DNA of 50,676 bases, from positions 1 to 50,676 of the IMG/VR virus record IMGVR_UViG_3300041586_000139; one strand, 5' to 3'. Each line of letters begins with the position of its first letter. The stretch's first letter is position 1. Source of the stretch: a virus. Of the stretch, positions 40,470 through 48,306 are shown in pieces. A program made the position numbers and the translations under genes. The notes under the pieces were generated by a model, which did no database searches, had not been told where the DNA came from, and saw nothing but the letters and a program-made list of their open reading frames with translations.

Positions 40470-41626
40470 TGTTTTTTAAACCTTTCCAATACTGTTTTTG
40501 TGTAATCTTGAATACTTGGATAATCGCCAGCGCCGTATGTTTGCGGATTAGTATTATCGTAAAGTTCAGACCTACCTGAATACCAAATAGAAGCAGCTTT
40601 GCGAATCTGAGTGTCCTCATCACTCGATGTTTTAGCAGTTTCTTGGAGAGCTTCATCTAATTTGCAATCAATGACCTGAATCTGTTTTGCTTTATTAGCT
40701 AAAAATTCAGCCTCGGTCAGTTCTTTCCCAAGACATTGTTTTGTCCAACTTTTTATATTCTCTGGCATGACTTGACCATAGCCAAGAGCGTTCGAGTGTG
40801 GGTTAACTGCGGACGGATCATGATTTGATTCTTGACCAGCGATCGCATTGCGTAATCTTTCTACGATTGGTTTTGTTGATACCTTTTGAGGTTCTTTCCC
40901 TTCCAAGCTCCATCGGACAATCCCAGTAGTCGGATGTTGCCATTCCGATTTAAAGTTGAGCTTTGCCCAGTCGCCAACAACGCGAATACCAAAGTGTAAA
41001 TGAGCGCCAGTAGAATCGCCAGTATTGCCAGTTTCTGCAAACTTCGCACCAACATCACGCCTACCGCCATCGCAGGATTTTAAGTGCCAATAAACTAATT
41101 CCACATCAGGAAAATCAGGGACTTTAACATAGGCTGCTATGCCCTCGGCGTTTCTTCCCGTCAGATTGTGATCGCACCATATATCTGCATAGCCCGTAAA
41201 AGCCTTATTGCCTTCAGTGCGTCCGACTACATATAGCGGAGTCCCTTCAGGCGTTGCAAGATCGATCCCGTTATGGTGTTTTTTTACGCCGCTGAGAGGA
41301 TGGACGCGATCGCCAAACCCAGATGTGACTTCGTATCCTAATATTTTATCGCCCTCTTTAACAGGTTTGGTAAAGTCTGCATCAGTTTTATAGTTAAGTA
41401 CTGCGATCGCTTTTTGACTATCAGTATTTGGTAATCCAAGCGATCTCCATGTTGCTTTTACAACAAAATTTAGGGGGGATAAAAAGATAAATAAAGGGAT
41501 TAATCCAAGGGAATAAGTAAGGCTAGCGATCGCCCAGCCCCTATAGTTTGCTTTGCGGTTTTCGTGAAATTGGTGTTGATATTCCTTTGTGCAACTGGTT
41601 AGGGGCGGTTGTACTACTAAAGTCAT
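40466..41626 (-). CDS. Membrane-anchored M23 peptidase - lytic transglycosylase fusion, 386 aa
   Basis: A membrane helix at about 33-52 (YSLGLIPLFIFLSPLNF) anchors the protein. The M23 domain follows: GFGDRVHPLSGVKKHHNGIDLA (about 99-120, His and Asp zinc ligands) and GNTGDSTGAHLHFGI (about 197-211). The C-terminal part from about 262 has a soluble-transglycosylase core, AGQESNHDPSAVNPHSNALGYGQVMPENI (catalytic Glu). Such two-enzyme proteins locally open peptidoglycan in conjugation or phage entry machines (VirB1-like). It starts 85 bases inside the preceding gene. Confidence 0.87.
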   Translation of the reverse strand: MTLVVQPPLTSCTKEYQHQFHENRKANYRGWAIASLTYSLGLIPLFIFLSPLNFVVKATWRSLGLPNTDSQKAIAVLNYKTDADFTKPVKEGDKILGYEVTSGFGDRVHPLSGVKKHHNGIDLATPEGTPLYVVGRTEGNKAFTGYADIWCDHNLTGRNAEGIAAYVKVPDFPDVELVYWHLKSCDGGRRDVGAKFAETGNTGDSTGAHLHFGIRVVGDWAKLNFKSEWQHPTTGIVRWSLEGKEPQKVSTKPIVERLRNAIAGQESNHDPSAVNPHSNALGYGQVMPENIKSWTKQCLGKELTEAEFLANKAKQIQVIDCKLDEALQETAKTSSDEDTQIRKAASIWYSGRSELYDNTNPQTYGAGDYPSIQDYTKTVLERFKKQ

Positions 41627-41978
41627 AATCTAAAACTTTATCCAAACTAATATCTAATTTCTTACCGTTCGCAGTGAAATATCGGAGCGTTTTATGAGTT
41701 GTCTCACAAAAAGAATTACCCGCAATTACTGTCACTTCTCTCAATGTTTTGGCAGTTTTCAAAGCCCTAATTTGCTCTAAATCTAATGGCTTTGTCTGCG
41801 CTGGTTTCGTGAGACAGCCCTCGGTATTGCCATCAATAATCTTTGCGAATTGCGAATCCTTCGGGATGAAATTTAAAGGATTATGGAACGCTAGATAATC
41901 CTTCTCGACCATGTTGGATATAAAAAAACTGGTTGCAACTATTGGCAGCGCAACCAGTAAAACAGTAATAAGCTTCAT
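41541..41978 (-). CDS. Exported or membrane-anchored protein, 145 aa
   Basis: The N-terminus MKLITVLLVALPIVATSFFIS is a signal-anchor; the rest is soluble with two Cys (about 55 and 90) that could form a disulfide outside the cytoplasm. Overlaps both neighbours. No family recognised. Confidence 0.65.
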   Translation of the reverse strand: MKLITVLLVALPIVATSFFISNMVEKDYLAFHNPLNFIPKDSQFAKIIDGNTEGCLTKPAQTKPLDLEQIRALKTAKTLREVTVIAGNSFCETTHKTLRYFTANGKKLDISLDKVLDYDFSSTTAPNQLHKGISTPISRKPQSKL

Positions 41979-42454
41979 TAGTTGGAAGTGAAAACGACTT
42001 TAGCTTTTGGCATTAAATCGCTGCCAGTCGTGCGATCGCTTGCAGACTCATTCTCTTTAACTTGGCGGTTTTGAACAGCATCGAAGGTTGAACCAGTCAA
42101 ACCTCTAGCGCCGACAACAGTGTTATTAACAAGAGCGTTAAGCTCACCGCCAGCCTGTTTGTCTGTAAGGGTTGTAGGATTATTCCTGAGCAAAGCAACT
42201 GGCGTTGTAACAACAATCGGATATATTACAAAACGGATTACAAGGCAAAACAGGGTAAAACTAAACGGATAAAGCCAAGCGACTTTTAAAGTGGCTTTAA
42301 ACAAAATCCAAATAGAAAATCGCGTATTTGTATCAATGGCATATACAGGGCGATCGCTGCTAGTGCCAATGTCTAAAACGCCATCGCGATCAGTGTCTAA
42401 ATCTCTCATGCCAGTGGGGCGGATTCCTTCGTGGCGAATCATTTGTGAACTCAT
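41978..42454 (-). CDS. Membrane protein with two hydrophobic segments, 158 aa
   Basis: A soluble N-terminus with an Asp-rich DLDTDRDGVLDIG motif (calcium-loop-like, dockerin type), then hydrophobic stretches at about 47-85 (FSIWILFKATLKVAWLYPFSFTLFCLVIRFVIYPIVV) and a Ser/Thr/Asn-rich tail. The stop is one base from the next start. Function unknown; part of the membrane operon. Confidence 0.62.
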   Translation of the reverse strand: MSSQMIRHEGIRPTGMRDLDTDRDGVLDIGTSSDRPVYAIDTNTRFSIWILFKATLKVAWLYPFSFTLFCLVIRFVIYPIVVTTPVALLRNNPTTLTDKQAGGELNALVNNTVVGARGLTGSTFDAVQNRQVKENESASDRTTGSDLMPKAKVVFTSN

Positions 42455-43518
42455 GCTAATCTCCTTAGTGGTATTACGTTTGAATTGTCGAAGAGGCTGT
42501 CAAGTTCATCTTGAGCATCTTCAGTTTGTTGCCTTAAATCAGGCACGGATACGTTTATCGGGGCGTTTGGGTTGCGTTGCAGATAAAGATTACCCCTGCC
42601 TGATGGAATTGTTTTGCCAGTCGAGCTTGGTTTTCCAATTAGCTCTAGTTTTGCCATGCCTAAATCCCTGTTTTTACCCATACCTGATTTCTTGGTAAGG
42701 TTGCCAAGAGTATCGCCATGAGTGACAAAAATGACGTGGATACGAACTTTACGAATATCGGATAATGCACTGCTAAAGAACTCGTCAGAGTTCTGACATT
42801 TATCGTTCCACTGAGTAAACTCTTCGCAAATTATCGTAATAGGTTGCGGAGAGAAGTCTTTGATTTTGGAATATTGAGTATATCGACTATCAATAAGCTG
42901 CTGAAAATCAACTAACGCTTGATCGATCGCTTTATAATCCCTTCCATCACCAGTCACTTCTAATCCCTCCCAAGCGCCATATTTGCGCTGAGGATCTAGC
43001 ACGATAACCTCATGCCCTAATTCTTGCCTAGCCTTGACTTCGGCTTCTACAAAGGTAGTTTTGCCACTGCCCTGCTCTCCATAGATTAAGAGGCAATTAA
43101 CTTCATGCAATCCATTAATCCATCCGTGAGGATCTTGATTGCGATCGCTTAAATCAGGAGTATAACTTTGCTGCTTTTGAGTCTGTGGAACCACTGAGCG
43201 ATTAACAACTGTATTGCTATTATTGAACACTACAGGGGCTAACGGCTGTGCTAATGGCTGTGTGATTAATGGCTTATCGCTAAGCTCTTTAATCATCATT
43301 CCAAAAGCCCCGACCGCCATGAGTCCGACAATACTCATTAGCCCAGTATTGTTATAGGAACGAGCGTTGAGGCTTAGAGCTTGACGATTGATTGCGTACT
43401 TTTCCAAAGCAACCCCTAACTCCTCCCGATTTTGTATCAGATAAGGCATAGGACTAGCCAAAGCAGCCAAAGCGATGCAACTAGAGATAAAACTAAAAGC
43501 ATAGGGTAGAGCTTTCAT
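42451..43518 (-). CDS. Membrane-bound P-loop ATPase (FtsK/HerA/VirD4-like)
   Basis: Hydrophobic segments at about 4-25 and 58-80 anchor the protein. Walker A is LIYGEQGSGKTTF (about 142-154), Walker B-like ITIICEEFTQWN (about 226-237, with EE), and HVIFVTHGDTLGNL (about 258-271) is a third motor motif. The domain order, TM-TM-motor, matches DNA-pumping or coupling ATPases of secretion and conjugation. It is encoded between coiled-coil and membrane proteins, so it is the likely engine of this operon. Which substrate it moves is unknown. Confidence 0.8.
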   Translation of the reverse strand: MKALPYAFSFISSCIALAALASPMPYLIQNREELGVALEKYAINRQALSLNARSYNNTGLMSIVGLMAVGAFGMMIKELSDKPLITQPLAQPLAPVVFNNSNTVVNRSVVPQTQKQQSYTPDLSDRNQDPHGWINGLHEVNCLLIYGEQGSGKTTFVEAEVKARQELGHEVIVLDPQRKYGAWEGLEVTGDGRDYKAIDQALVDFQQLIDSRYTQYSKIKDFSPQPITIICEEFTQWNDKCQNSDEFFSSALSDIRKVRIHVIFVTHGDTLGNLTKKSGMGKNRDLGMAKLELIGKPSSTGKTIPSGRGNLYLQRNPNAPINVSVPDLRQQTEDAQDELDSLFDNSNVIPLRRLA

Positions 43519-44171
43519 TTTGTTAACTCCGCAGCGATCGCGTTATCACTTTGCTTCAGGATATTGACTCTAATCTCCAGTTCTTTGATGATCGCCGCAC
43601 TCGTAATATTTGGGGTGAAGACAACGCTAGGAGCGCCATCTAAAGCAATACGAGCCGCTTTAATATCAAATAACGATTGATTCGCCGACTCCCATTTGCG
43701 AGACAGCACAGCATCTTTATATCTGGCTTCCTTTTCAGGAATGAATTTTGATATAAAACAGGCTTCTCGATACTGACTGCGAAAACAAGAGCTATTTTTG
43801 TCGGCAACTTGACGTTTCGCTTCAGTTAAAATTTCTTGGCTACGCTCGACTAACATCGCCTGTATGGTTTGAGTGATTTTGATATCAGTTGCTATCCTGA
43901 TATCAGCCAAGCTGTCTTTTGTCCCTTCCAGAATCACTTTATCAATTGCTTCCAAGTTTGGAGCGTTGCTTTGCATTGGCGCAACATTAACGGGCTTATC
44001 GACTATGGCAGTGCTACGCATGGCGACCGCGCCAATGATTAGTAAGGTCAAGCCACCGCCGATCACGCCTAGAGAACGAGGACTCACCCAGCCAAAATTA
44101 TTACCCTGATAGGTTGTCATCGCCATCGGCGCTATTGTTTGATCGCTAATGTTTGGCTGGATGTCCATCAT
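43515..44171 (-). CDS. Single-TM protein with external coiled-coil domain, 218 aa
   Basis: One membrane helix (SLGVIGGGLTLLIIGAVAM, about 33-51) follows a soluble N-terminus; beyond it lies a helical, charged region with two Cys (about 133 and 141). The layout suggests an inner-membrane platform or stalk protein for the neighbouring ATPase, with which it overlaps by four bases. Confidence 0.62.
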   Translation of the reverse strand: MMDIQPNISDQTIAPMAMTTYQGNNFGWVSPRSLGVIGGGLTLLIIGAVAMRSTAIVDKPVNVAPMQSNAPNLEAIDKVILEGTKDSLADIRIATDIKITQTIQAMLVERSQEILTEAKRQVADKNSSCFRSQYREACFISKFIPEKEARYKDAVLSRKWESANQSLFDIKAARIALDGAPSVVFTPNITSAAIIKELEIRVNILKQSDNAIAAELTK

Positions 44172-44176
44172 GTCGT

Positions 44177-44608
44177 TTAAGCTCCCGTCAGTTGTCGCGG
44201 TGTATTCAGAGCCATCGATAGGAAATTCTGATCGAGAGTAGTCCGATCCATCAAATCCGCCAGCCCAACCGTGTCCGTGCTGGGCATCCCATCTAAAAAA
44301 CGGCTGTACAAACCTACTGCATCGCGAGTAATGTCTGAAGATTGCTCGACCAGCTTAAAGGCTGTCAAGCCTGCCGATGCTTTCTTGATTCTCGCCACAG
44401 CCGCATCAGAGACTTGATGCGCTGCTTCGATGTCCGACAGTTGAAGTTGCTTTTGCGCGTCTTGAAGACGAACACTCATGTCGCTAGATTGTTCGGGTGT
44501 TGCAGGAACTGAGCGATCAGTTCCGCGTTTGTTGCTTTGCACTTCTACTTTTTCAGTAGAAGCTGCTCCGTCTGCCATTGCTTTCTTTTGTGCTTCAGTC
44601 AGTGCCAT
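44177..44608 (-). CDS. Hypothetical soluble helical protein, 143 aa
   Basis: Ala/Asp/Ser-rich, mostly helical (VRLQDAQKQLQLSDIEAAHQ), no membrane segment. It overlaps the 98-aa gene by 14 bases and lies five bases before the next start. Role in the operon unknown. Confidence 0.55.
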   Translation of the reverse strand: MALTEAQKKAMADGAASTEKVEVQSNKRGTDRSVPATPEQSSDMSVRLQDAQKQLQLSDIEAAHQVSDAAVARIKKASAGLTAFKLVEQSSDITRDAVGLYSRFLDGMPSTDTVGLADLMDRTTLDQNFLSMALNTPRQLTGA

Positions 44609-44891
44609 TCAAAATCTCCATTATTCTTGTGTAATTTCTTCTTCCTGCTTCGCGAGTATTACCTCGCGCTTTCAATGCTTTTCCTGCTCCAAAACAGGCT
44701 ATTAATTCAGCGTCACTCTTATAAAACGGAGATCTCTTTTTCATCTTGCTAGCCCAGCCCTTAAAAGTCCCGTATGAAACATTAAAAAACTGTGCCCACT
44801 CATTTAAGGATCTTTGCTCATCTCCCATTCTTTTTTTTGATTGGCTTATGGGCTGGTCAATGGCTGTCTCATGAGACGGCTCATCAGCCAT
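44595..44891 (-). CDS. Putative HTH-containing first gene of the membrane operon, 98 aa
   Basis: Contains SLNEWAQFFNVSYGTFKGWASKMKKRS, an HTH-like stretch (about 28-55), and a basic C-terminal half. It begins just after a divergent promoter region shared with the RHH gene at 44975. A regulator or DNA-targeting component is plausible. Confidence 0.58.
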   Translation of the reverse strand: MADEPSHETAIDQPISQSKKRMGDEQRSLNEWAQFFNVSYGTFKGWASKMKKRSPFYKSDAELIACFGAGKALKARGNTREAGRRNYTRIMEILNGTD

Positions 44892-44974
44892 TACAAAAAA
44901 GCATACAGCCTGTAATAGTTATCTGTCAATACAAAACGTATGTTATTTTGTAATCAGTTTATTAATTACCCTGT
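44892..44974. promoter_or_regulatory. Divergent promoter region of the membrane operon and RHH gene
   Basis: On the minus strand TTGACA is followed after 17-19 bases by TGTATG/TATGCT just before the 98-aa gene. The repeated motifs TTACA/TGTAAT and CATAC/GTATG occur on both sides and could be operator sites for the RHH protein encoded at 44975. Assignments are by eye. Confidence 0.55.
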
Positions 44975-45172
44975 ATGCCACAAGCAAAGCCTCGTTCCAT
45001 AAGATTTGATGAAAATGTTGATGTTGCCATTGAGCGAGAATCACAAGGGCGGAAAATGGCGTTTTCCGCCCTTGTGAACGAATATTGCTCTGAAAGGGTT
45101 ATTGCTAAGGAGCCGACTATATATGAGAGGTTGGAAAATCTTGAAGCGCGACTTGAGAAATTAGAAAGCTAA
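44975..45172 (+). CDS. RHH/CopG-like regulator, 65 aa
   Basis: Begins PRSIRFDENVDVAIERESQGRKMAFSALVNEYCSERV, the strand-helix-helix order of CopG/Arc proteins, then a short coiled coil (ENLEARLEKLES). It is divergent from the membrane operon and ends at a strong terminator, so it probably controls that operon (and itself). The start has no clear ribosome-binding site. Confidence 0.72.
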   Translation: MPQAKPRSIRFDENVDVAIERESQGRKMAFSALVNEYCSERVIAKEPTIYERLENLEARLEKLES

Positions 45173-45207
45173 AAAAGCCCGATCCAAAATTGGATCGGGC
45201 TTTTTAT
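45172..45207. terminator. Bidirectional terminator
   Basis: AAAAAGCCCGATCC-AAAATT-GGATCGGGCTTTTT stem-loop with A and T runs on both sides, between converging genes at 44975 (+) and 45207 (-). Confidence 0.9.
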
Positions 45208-45623
45208 TAAGCAGTTTTAATCTTTGCCCATCGTTCGGAGGTATAAAAAGTCTGCCGACTGAACCAATTAAAAGCATCTTTGCAGCCTTTCTCGCTGTTG
45301 CACTTTTCACAGCATGGAACCAAGTTCGTAGGCATATCTGCAAACTCACGATGTATCTGCGATCGCGGTATTACATGGTCAATTGTTAAAAACTTTGGGT
45401 GCGGTCTTATCCCGCAATAGGCGCAGCAATTATCCCACAGGGCTTTGCGCTCATCTCTCATTTCTCGTATCGCATGACGTGGGGATAGTGCTTCTAGTCC
45501 GCTTTGCATGAGTTTTCTTTTTAGTTTAGCAGCCCTCGGCGGTGTTGCGAGATTAACGTATTGCGATTCTAGCGGCATCAAAAACAAATACTTTCCTTTA
45601 TTGACTCCCGTTGGTCGATTCAA
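45207..45623 (-). CDS. HNH endonuclease
   Basis: A 138-residue protein with CAYCGIRPHPKFLTIDHVIPRSQ (about 69-91; zinc Cys pair and the His of HNH) and NLVPCCEKCNSEKG (about 101-114). The N-terminus is basic. It could be a homing-type or host-DNA-degrading nuclease. It lies between a terminator and a large inverted repeat, with no operon partner. Confidence 0.87.
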   Translation of the reverse strand: MNRPTGVNKGKYLFLMPLESQYVNLATPPRAAKLKRKLMQSGLEALSPRHAIREMRDERKALWDNCCAYCGIRPHPKFLTIDHVIPRSQIHREFADMPTNLVPCCEKCNSEKGCKDAFNWFSRQTFYTSERWAKIKTA

Positions 45624-45677
45624 GATTTACTGACGCTAAAGCCGCTAGGGCTTCTATATTGATGCGCTAGACGCGCA

Positions 45678-45792
45678 GTTTATTTTTGGCACGTAGTGAA
45701 TTTTAACAAGATAGTCAAGTGTCGTTTCACTCTTCGCTACGCTACGCACTTGACTATCTTGTTAAATTCTCTACAGTGTGCCAAAAATAAAC
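45678..45792. repeat. Nested inverted repeat (115 bp, cruciform/hairpin candidate)
   Basis: Outer arms GTTTATTTTTGGCAC (45678) and GTGCCAAAAATAAAC (45778) are exact complements. Inner arms TTTAACAAGATAGTCAAGTG (45702) and its complement (45747) are also exact, around a 25-base loop rich in CTTCGCTACG. The region has no coding frame. It could be a non-autonomous element, an origin structure or a structured RNA. Confidence 0.88.
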
Positions 45793-45815
45793 CCCTTAAA
45801 GATTGATTTGCGCTT

Positions 45816-45833
45816 ACTAGCCGCGCGGCTAGT
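45816..45833. repeat. 18-bp perfect palindrome
   Basis: ACTAGCCGCGCGGCTAGT, over the 3' end of the 45829 gene. Could be a binding site or the stem of a weak terminator. Confidence 0.75.
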
Positions 45834-46125
45834 GTGAGAGTGTATGGGGCTGGGGGAGCGTTGTCAACTTATTCCCTGCGCTCCCAAGTTCCCTAAGACA
45901 ATACTCTTGTTTGGATAGAACTTCACACGCGATCGCCAACTTTTCAACCAGTGGGGACGATCGCGCTAATTTTTCGGCGACTGCGGCACGGATAAAATCC
46001 GCACGCCGATCCCCCAAAGTGATCAAAGCTTTATAAACATCTTCACTATATCTAGTAGATATCGGCAGAGCAGCCAAGCGATCGCCATCGCTTGCGAACC
46101 TACCACGCACCCGAACAACTGCCAT
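45829..46125 (-). CDS. Putative DNA-binding (RHH-like) protein, 98 aa
   Basis: ATG 46125 (MAVVRVRGRFASDGDR) is preferred to the upstream start. TRYSEDVYKALITLGDRRADFIRAAVAEKLAR (about 25-56) fits the strand-helix-helix of RHH proteins. It is divergent from the 46327 gene across a region with a repeated GTATACGCG motif, a probable operator for it. Confidence 0.65.
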   Translation of the reverse strand: MAVVRVRGRFASDGDRLAALPISTRYSEDVYKALITLGDRRADFIRAAVAEKLARSSPLVEKLAIACEVLSKQEYCLRELGSAGNKLTTLPQPHTLSH

Positions 46126-46167
46126 ATATTTGCACCTAAATAAATCAACTGCCTTACAGCCTATCAC

Positions 46168-46326
46168 AGCCGCGTATACGCGATGATAAGTTTAGCTTAT
46201 CTGTTTAGGCTTTTTAGATCCGATACGCTCATCTAAAAAGCTTGCTATAGCCATGTATACGCGGTATTATAAAGAAGTGAAAGAGGTTAAGCAAAAAGCC
46301 AAACAAAAAAACCAAGGAAAAACGCA
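46168..46326. promoter_or_regulatory. Divergent control region with stacked palindromes
   Basis: CGCGTATACGCG (46171-46182), GATAAG-TTTAG-CTTATC (46184-46200) and CTTTTTAGAT...ATCTAAAAAG (46210-46240) follow one another. The plus-strand promoter is TTGCTA (46242-46247), 17-bp spacer, TATTAT (46265-46270), with a second GTATACGCG at 46255-46263 inside the spacer. Transcription diverges here, so this is also a candidate origin of replication. Confidence 0.65.
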
Positions 46327-46515
46327 ATGAAAACCTTAAAACAACTCTTTTATTTTTACCGATTCAAAAACAGGGGGCGGATCACCTCAGGCGGTGGAAT
46401 TTCAGAAAAAGACTTCGAGATTCTCTGTTCACTATATAGTCGCTATTTGCGCGAAGGTTTCACAATACGCCGAGCAACTTGCCTGTCAGTGATCGAGTTT
46501 TGCAAAACGCTCTAG
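46327..46515 (+). CDS. Hypothetical protein, 62 aa
   Basis: First gene of the early plus arm, behind the promoter at 46242-46270, with AAGGAA at 46313-46318. Basic and aromatic start (MKTLKQLFYFYRFKNRGR), then an amphipathic helix (EKDFEILCSLYSRYLREGF). Small early genes at this place in phages often counter host functions; nothing here proves it. Confidence 0.6.
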   Translation: MKTLKQLFYFYRFKNRGRITSGGGISEKDFEILCSLYSRYLREGFTIRRATCLSVIEFCKTL

Positions 46516-46549
46516 ACAACAGCTTCTCAATAAATTTAACCCCCCACCG

Positions 46550-46582
46550 CCTGATCGCCACCTCAGAGAAGGAGCGATCAGG
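46550..46582 (+). promoter_or_regulatory. Hairpin in the leader of the 46625 gene
   Basis: CCTGATCGC / GCGATCAGG with a loop containing GAGAAGGA. It lies 40 bases before the next gene and could stop, pause or regulate the transcript. Confidence 0.45.
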
Positions 46583-46624
46583 CATAGCCGAAAGGCGAAA
46601 CCCAGTAAATATAGGATAAAAACA

Positions 46625-46861
46625 ATGTTTCAAATGTTTAGCCGCAACAACGACATCAACGGCAACCCGTTTAGATTGATTCTGCTATATAGCGACAAAG
46701 CCGAGGTTATCGAAGCTTATGAAGCTAGATCGAGCTCGCCTAACATCTGCAATTTTTTATCGGAAAGGGGGTTTAAAAGACTCCCTTCGGCTCATATGCA
46801 GCCCAAGGATTACAACGAGATGAAAGCCGAGTTTAAAACTATTTTGCAGCACAGTCATTAA
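46625..46861 (+). CDS. Hypothetical protein, 78 aa
   Basis: ATG 46625, AGGAT upstream. Beta-alpha composition (FRLILLYSDKAEVIEAYEARS) without a known motif. The gene stands alone between two hairpin-containing spacers. Confidence 0.6.
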   Translation: MFQMFSRNNDINGNPFRLILLYSDKAEVIEAYEARSSSPNICNFLSERGFKRLPSAHMQPKDYNEMKAEFKTILQHSH

Positions 46862-46950
46862 CACCGTAGCCAGCAACAGCGAGACGATCGCGTATCTAAC
46901 CACGCGATCGCCTAACCAATCCAAATCAATCAATCAATCGAGATCCTACC

Positions 46951-47160
46951 ATGTACACACAAACCGAAATCGCAGCACACAAAGCCAATGGACAATTTGA
47001 GTGTTGCCAGAGCAAATCTGACGAATGTTTTAAAAGCTGTCAGTATTTGAATACTTGGATGAAGGCGCAAACGAACTTACCCGAAGAACCCGCGTGGTTC
47101 TACCCCATCATCGCAAGAATCACTTGTGAAAATGGCTTTACTTGTGGAAAACCGAGGTAA
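46951..47160 (+). CDS. Cys-rich small protein, 69 aa
   Basis: Six Cys (CCQSKSDECFKSCQ at about 18-31, and ITCENGFTCG near the end) suggest zinc binding. ATG 46951; no strong ribosome-binding site. Function unknown. Confidence 0.6.
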   Translation: MYTQTEIAAHKANGQFECCQSKSDECFKSCQYLNTWMKAQTNLPEEPAWFYPIIARITCENGFTCGKPR

Positions 47161-47271
47161 ACGGATCGGACGAAAGCATCGCAATCTCCGTTGAGATCCG
47201 CCGATCCGCCGCTTAAACCTCACGCGCTTATCAGGGAGTAGCGCCCCACCTTCTTTACCAAGTAAAAAACA

Positions 47272-47481
47272 ATGACACAAGCAAACCAAGAATTTTATAC
47301 TGCATTGATTCTGTATTCAATCAGAATCGCTCAAACCAGAGTAGACCAAGATCCAGAACTTCATGCTTTTAATCTAAAGCAATGGTACGGGATCGACATC
47401 GATCCAGACGCGATCGCCAACGAGCTTGAAGATTTGGCGGAAACAATCAACTCGGAAGATAGGGAGCTGTTGGCGGTATGA
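47272..47481 (+). CDS. Acidic small protein, 69 aa
   Basis: Acidic, helical (NELEDLAETINSEDRELLAV). DNA-mimic-like charge is a possibility for an early phage protein but is only a composition argument. The stop overlaps the next start (ATGA at 47478). Confidence 0.6.
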   Translation: MTQANQEFYTALILYSIRIAQTRVDQDPELHAFNLKQWYGIDIDPDAIANELEDLAETINSEDRELLAV

Positions 47482-47693
47482 TCAAACCTCATTTCCTAGA
47501 AAATTTCTACTGCCCAAAACTTGGCTACGGGAGAAGTGTAATCTGCGAATCTCTATATCACGGATTCGCCAAAGCTATCCCCCTGCCCTGCCCCCCCGCA
47601 GAACCTAGCGAGATTCAGCACGATCTCGAATACGCAAGAATAAGGCTGATCGAAGATCGGCAAGCAGACCGCTACACATACCATAATTTTTAG
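47478..47693 (+). CDS. Hypothetical protein, 71 aa
   Basis: Coupled to the previous gene by a four-base overlap. Pro/Cys-containing middle (IPLPCPPAEPSE) and a helical acidic/basic C-terminus. No recognised motif. Confidence 0.6.
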   Translation: MIKPHFLENFYCPKLGYGRSVICESLYHGFAKAIPLPCPPAEPSEIQHDLEYARIRLIEDRQADRYTYHNF

Positions 47694-47715
47694 GAGCTTA
47701 CGAGGTTCCTTACTA

Positions 47716-48228
47716 ATGCCAAATCAACCCGCCACCCTAAAAAGCGAAATCAGCACCTTGCAAGACTGCATCACTTCTACAAAAAAGGAGCTGATGATCA
47801 CCGAAGCCTCAGCCCTAAATTTTGATTTAGCGATTCTGGGAGATCGCTTAACCACAATGGCAGATCCCCTCATGCGCCACGGTTGGAGCGTAACTGCATA
47901 CATCGGATTTAGCACTAAGAAAAATGCTAATGCCATGGTTGAGCGATTCACAAAAAGCGCTTACGAATGCAAAAAAGCAGGTAAGCCAGCCCCATTTCTG
48001 TTCATGGAATTGAGAGATCCAAAGAGAGTATTTGATGGCAAATACGAGCTTAAGATTATCGATATTCACCAATCTTTAATCAATAAACTTTGTAAGGAGC
48101 TTGGTTATGCAATTAGAAATAATTGCCCTAAATCAGATATTCCCGATCCTCAAGAACCGCTAAGCGATCAAGAGAATGAAGACTTAAACGATTTAGTTGC
48201 TATCTCCCAAAAAGCAACAATTAACTAG
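47716..48228 (+). CDS. Hypothetical protein, 170 aa
   Basis: N-terminal helical part (SEISTLQDCITSTKKELMITEAS), then a mixed alpha/beta region and an acidic tail (DPQEPLSDQENEDLNDL). It is followed by two genes that look like nucleic-acid accessory proteins, so a recombination or replication role is possible. No motif. Confidence 0.6.
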   Translation: MPNQPATLKSEISTLQDCITSTKKELMITEASALNFDLAILGDRLTTMADPLMRHGWSVTAYIGFSTKKNANAMVERFTKSAYECKKAGKPAPFLFMELRDPKRVFDGKYELKIIDIHQSLINKLCKELGYAIRNNCPKSDIPDPQEPLSDQENEDLNDLVAISQKATIN

Positions 48229-48306
48229 ATAGGCGATCGCCATCCTCACAGTATTTTGGCGATCGCGTTGGCTCAAAAATCAGAGTCATTTACCAAGAGA
48301 AAACAA

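Noticed and set aside
42291-42698. 135-aa plus-strand frame across two membrane genes
   Set aside because: It spans two overlapping minus-strand genes with clear functions and has no ribosome-binding site or motif.
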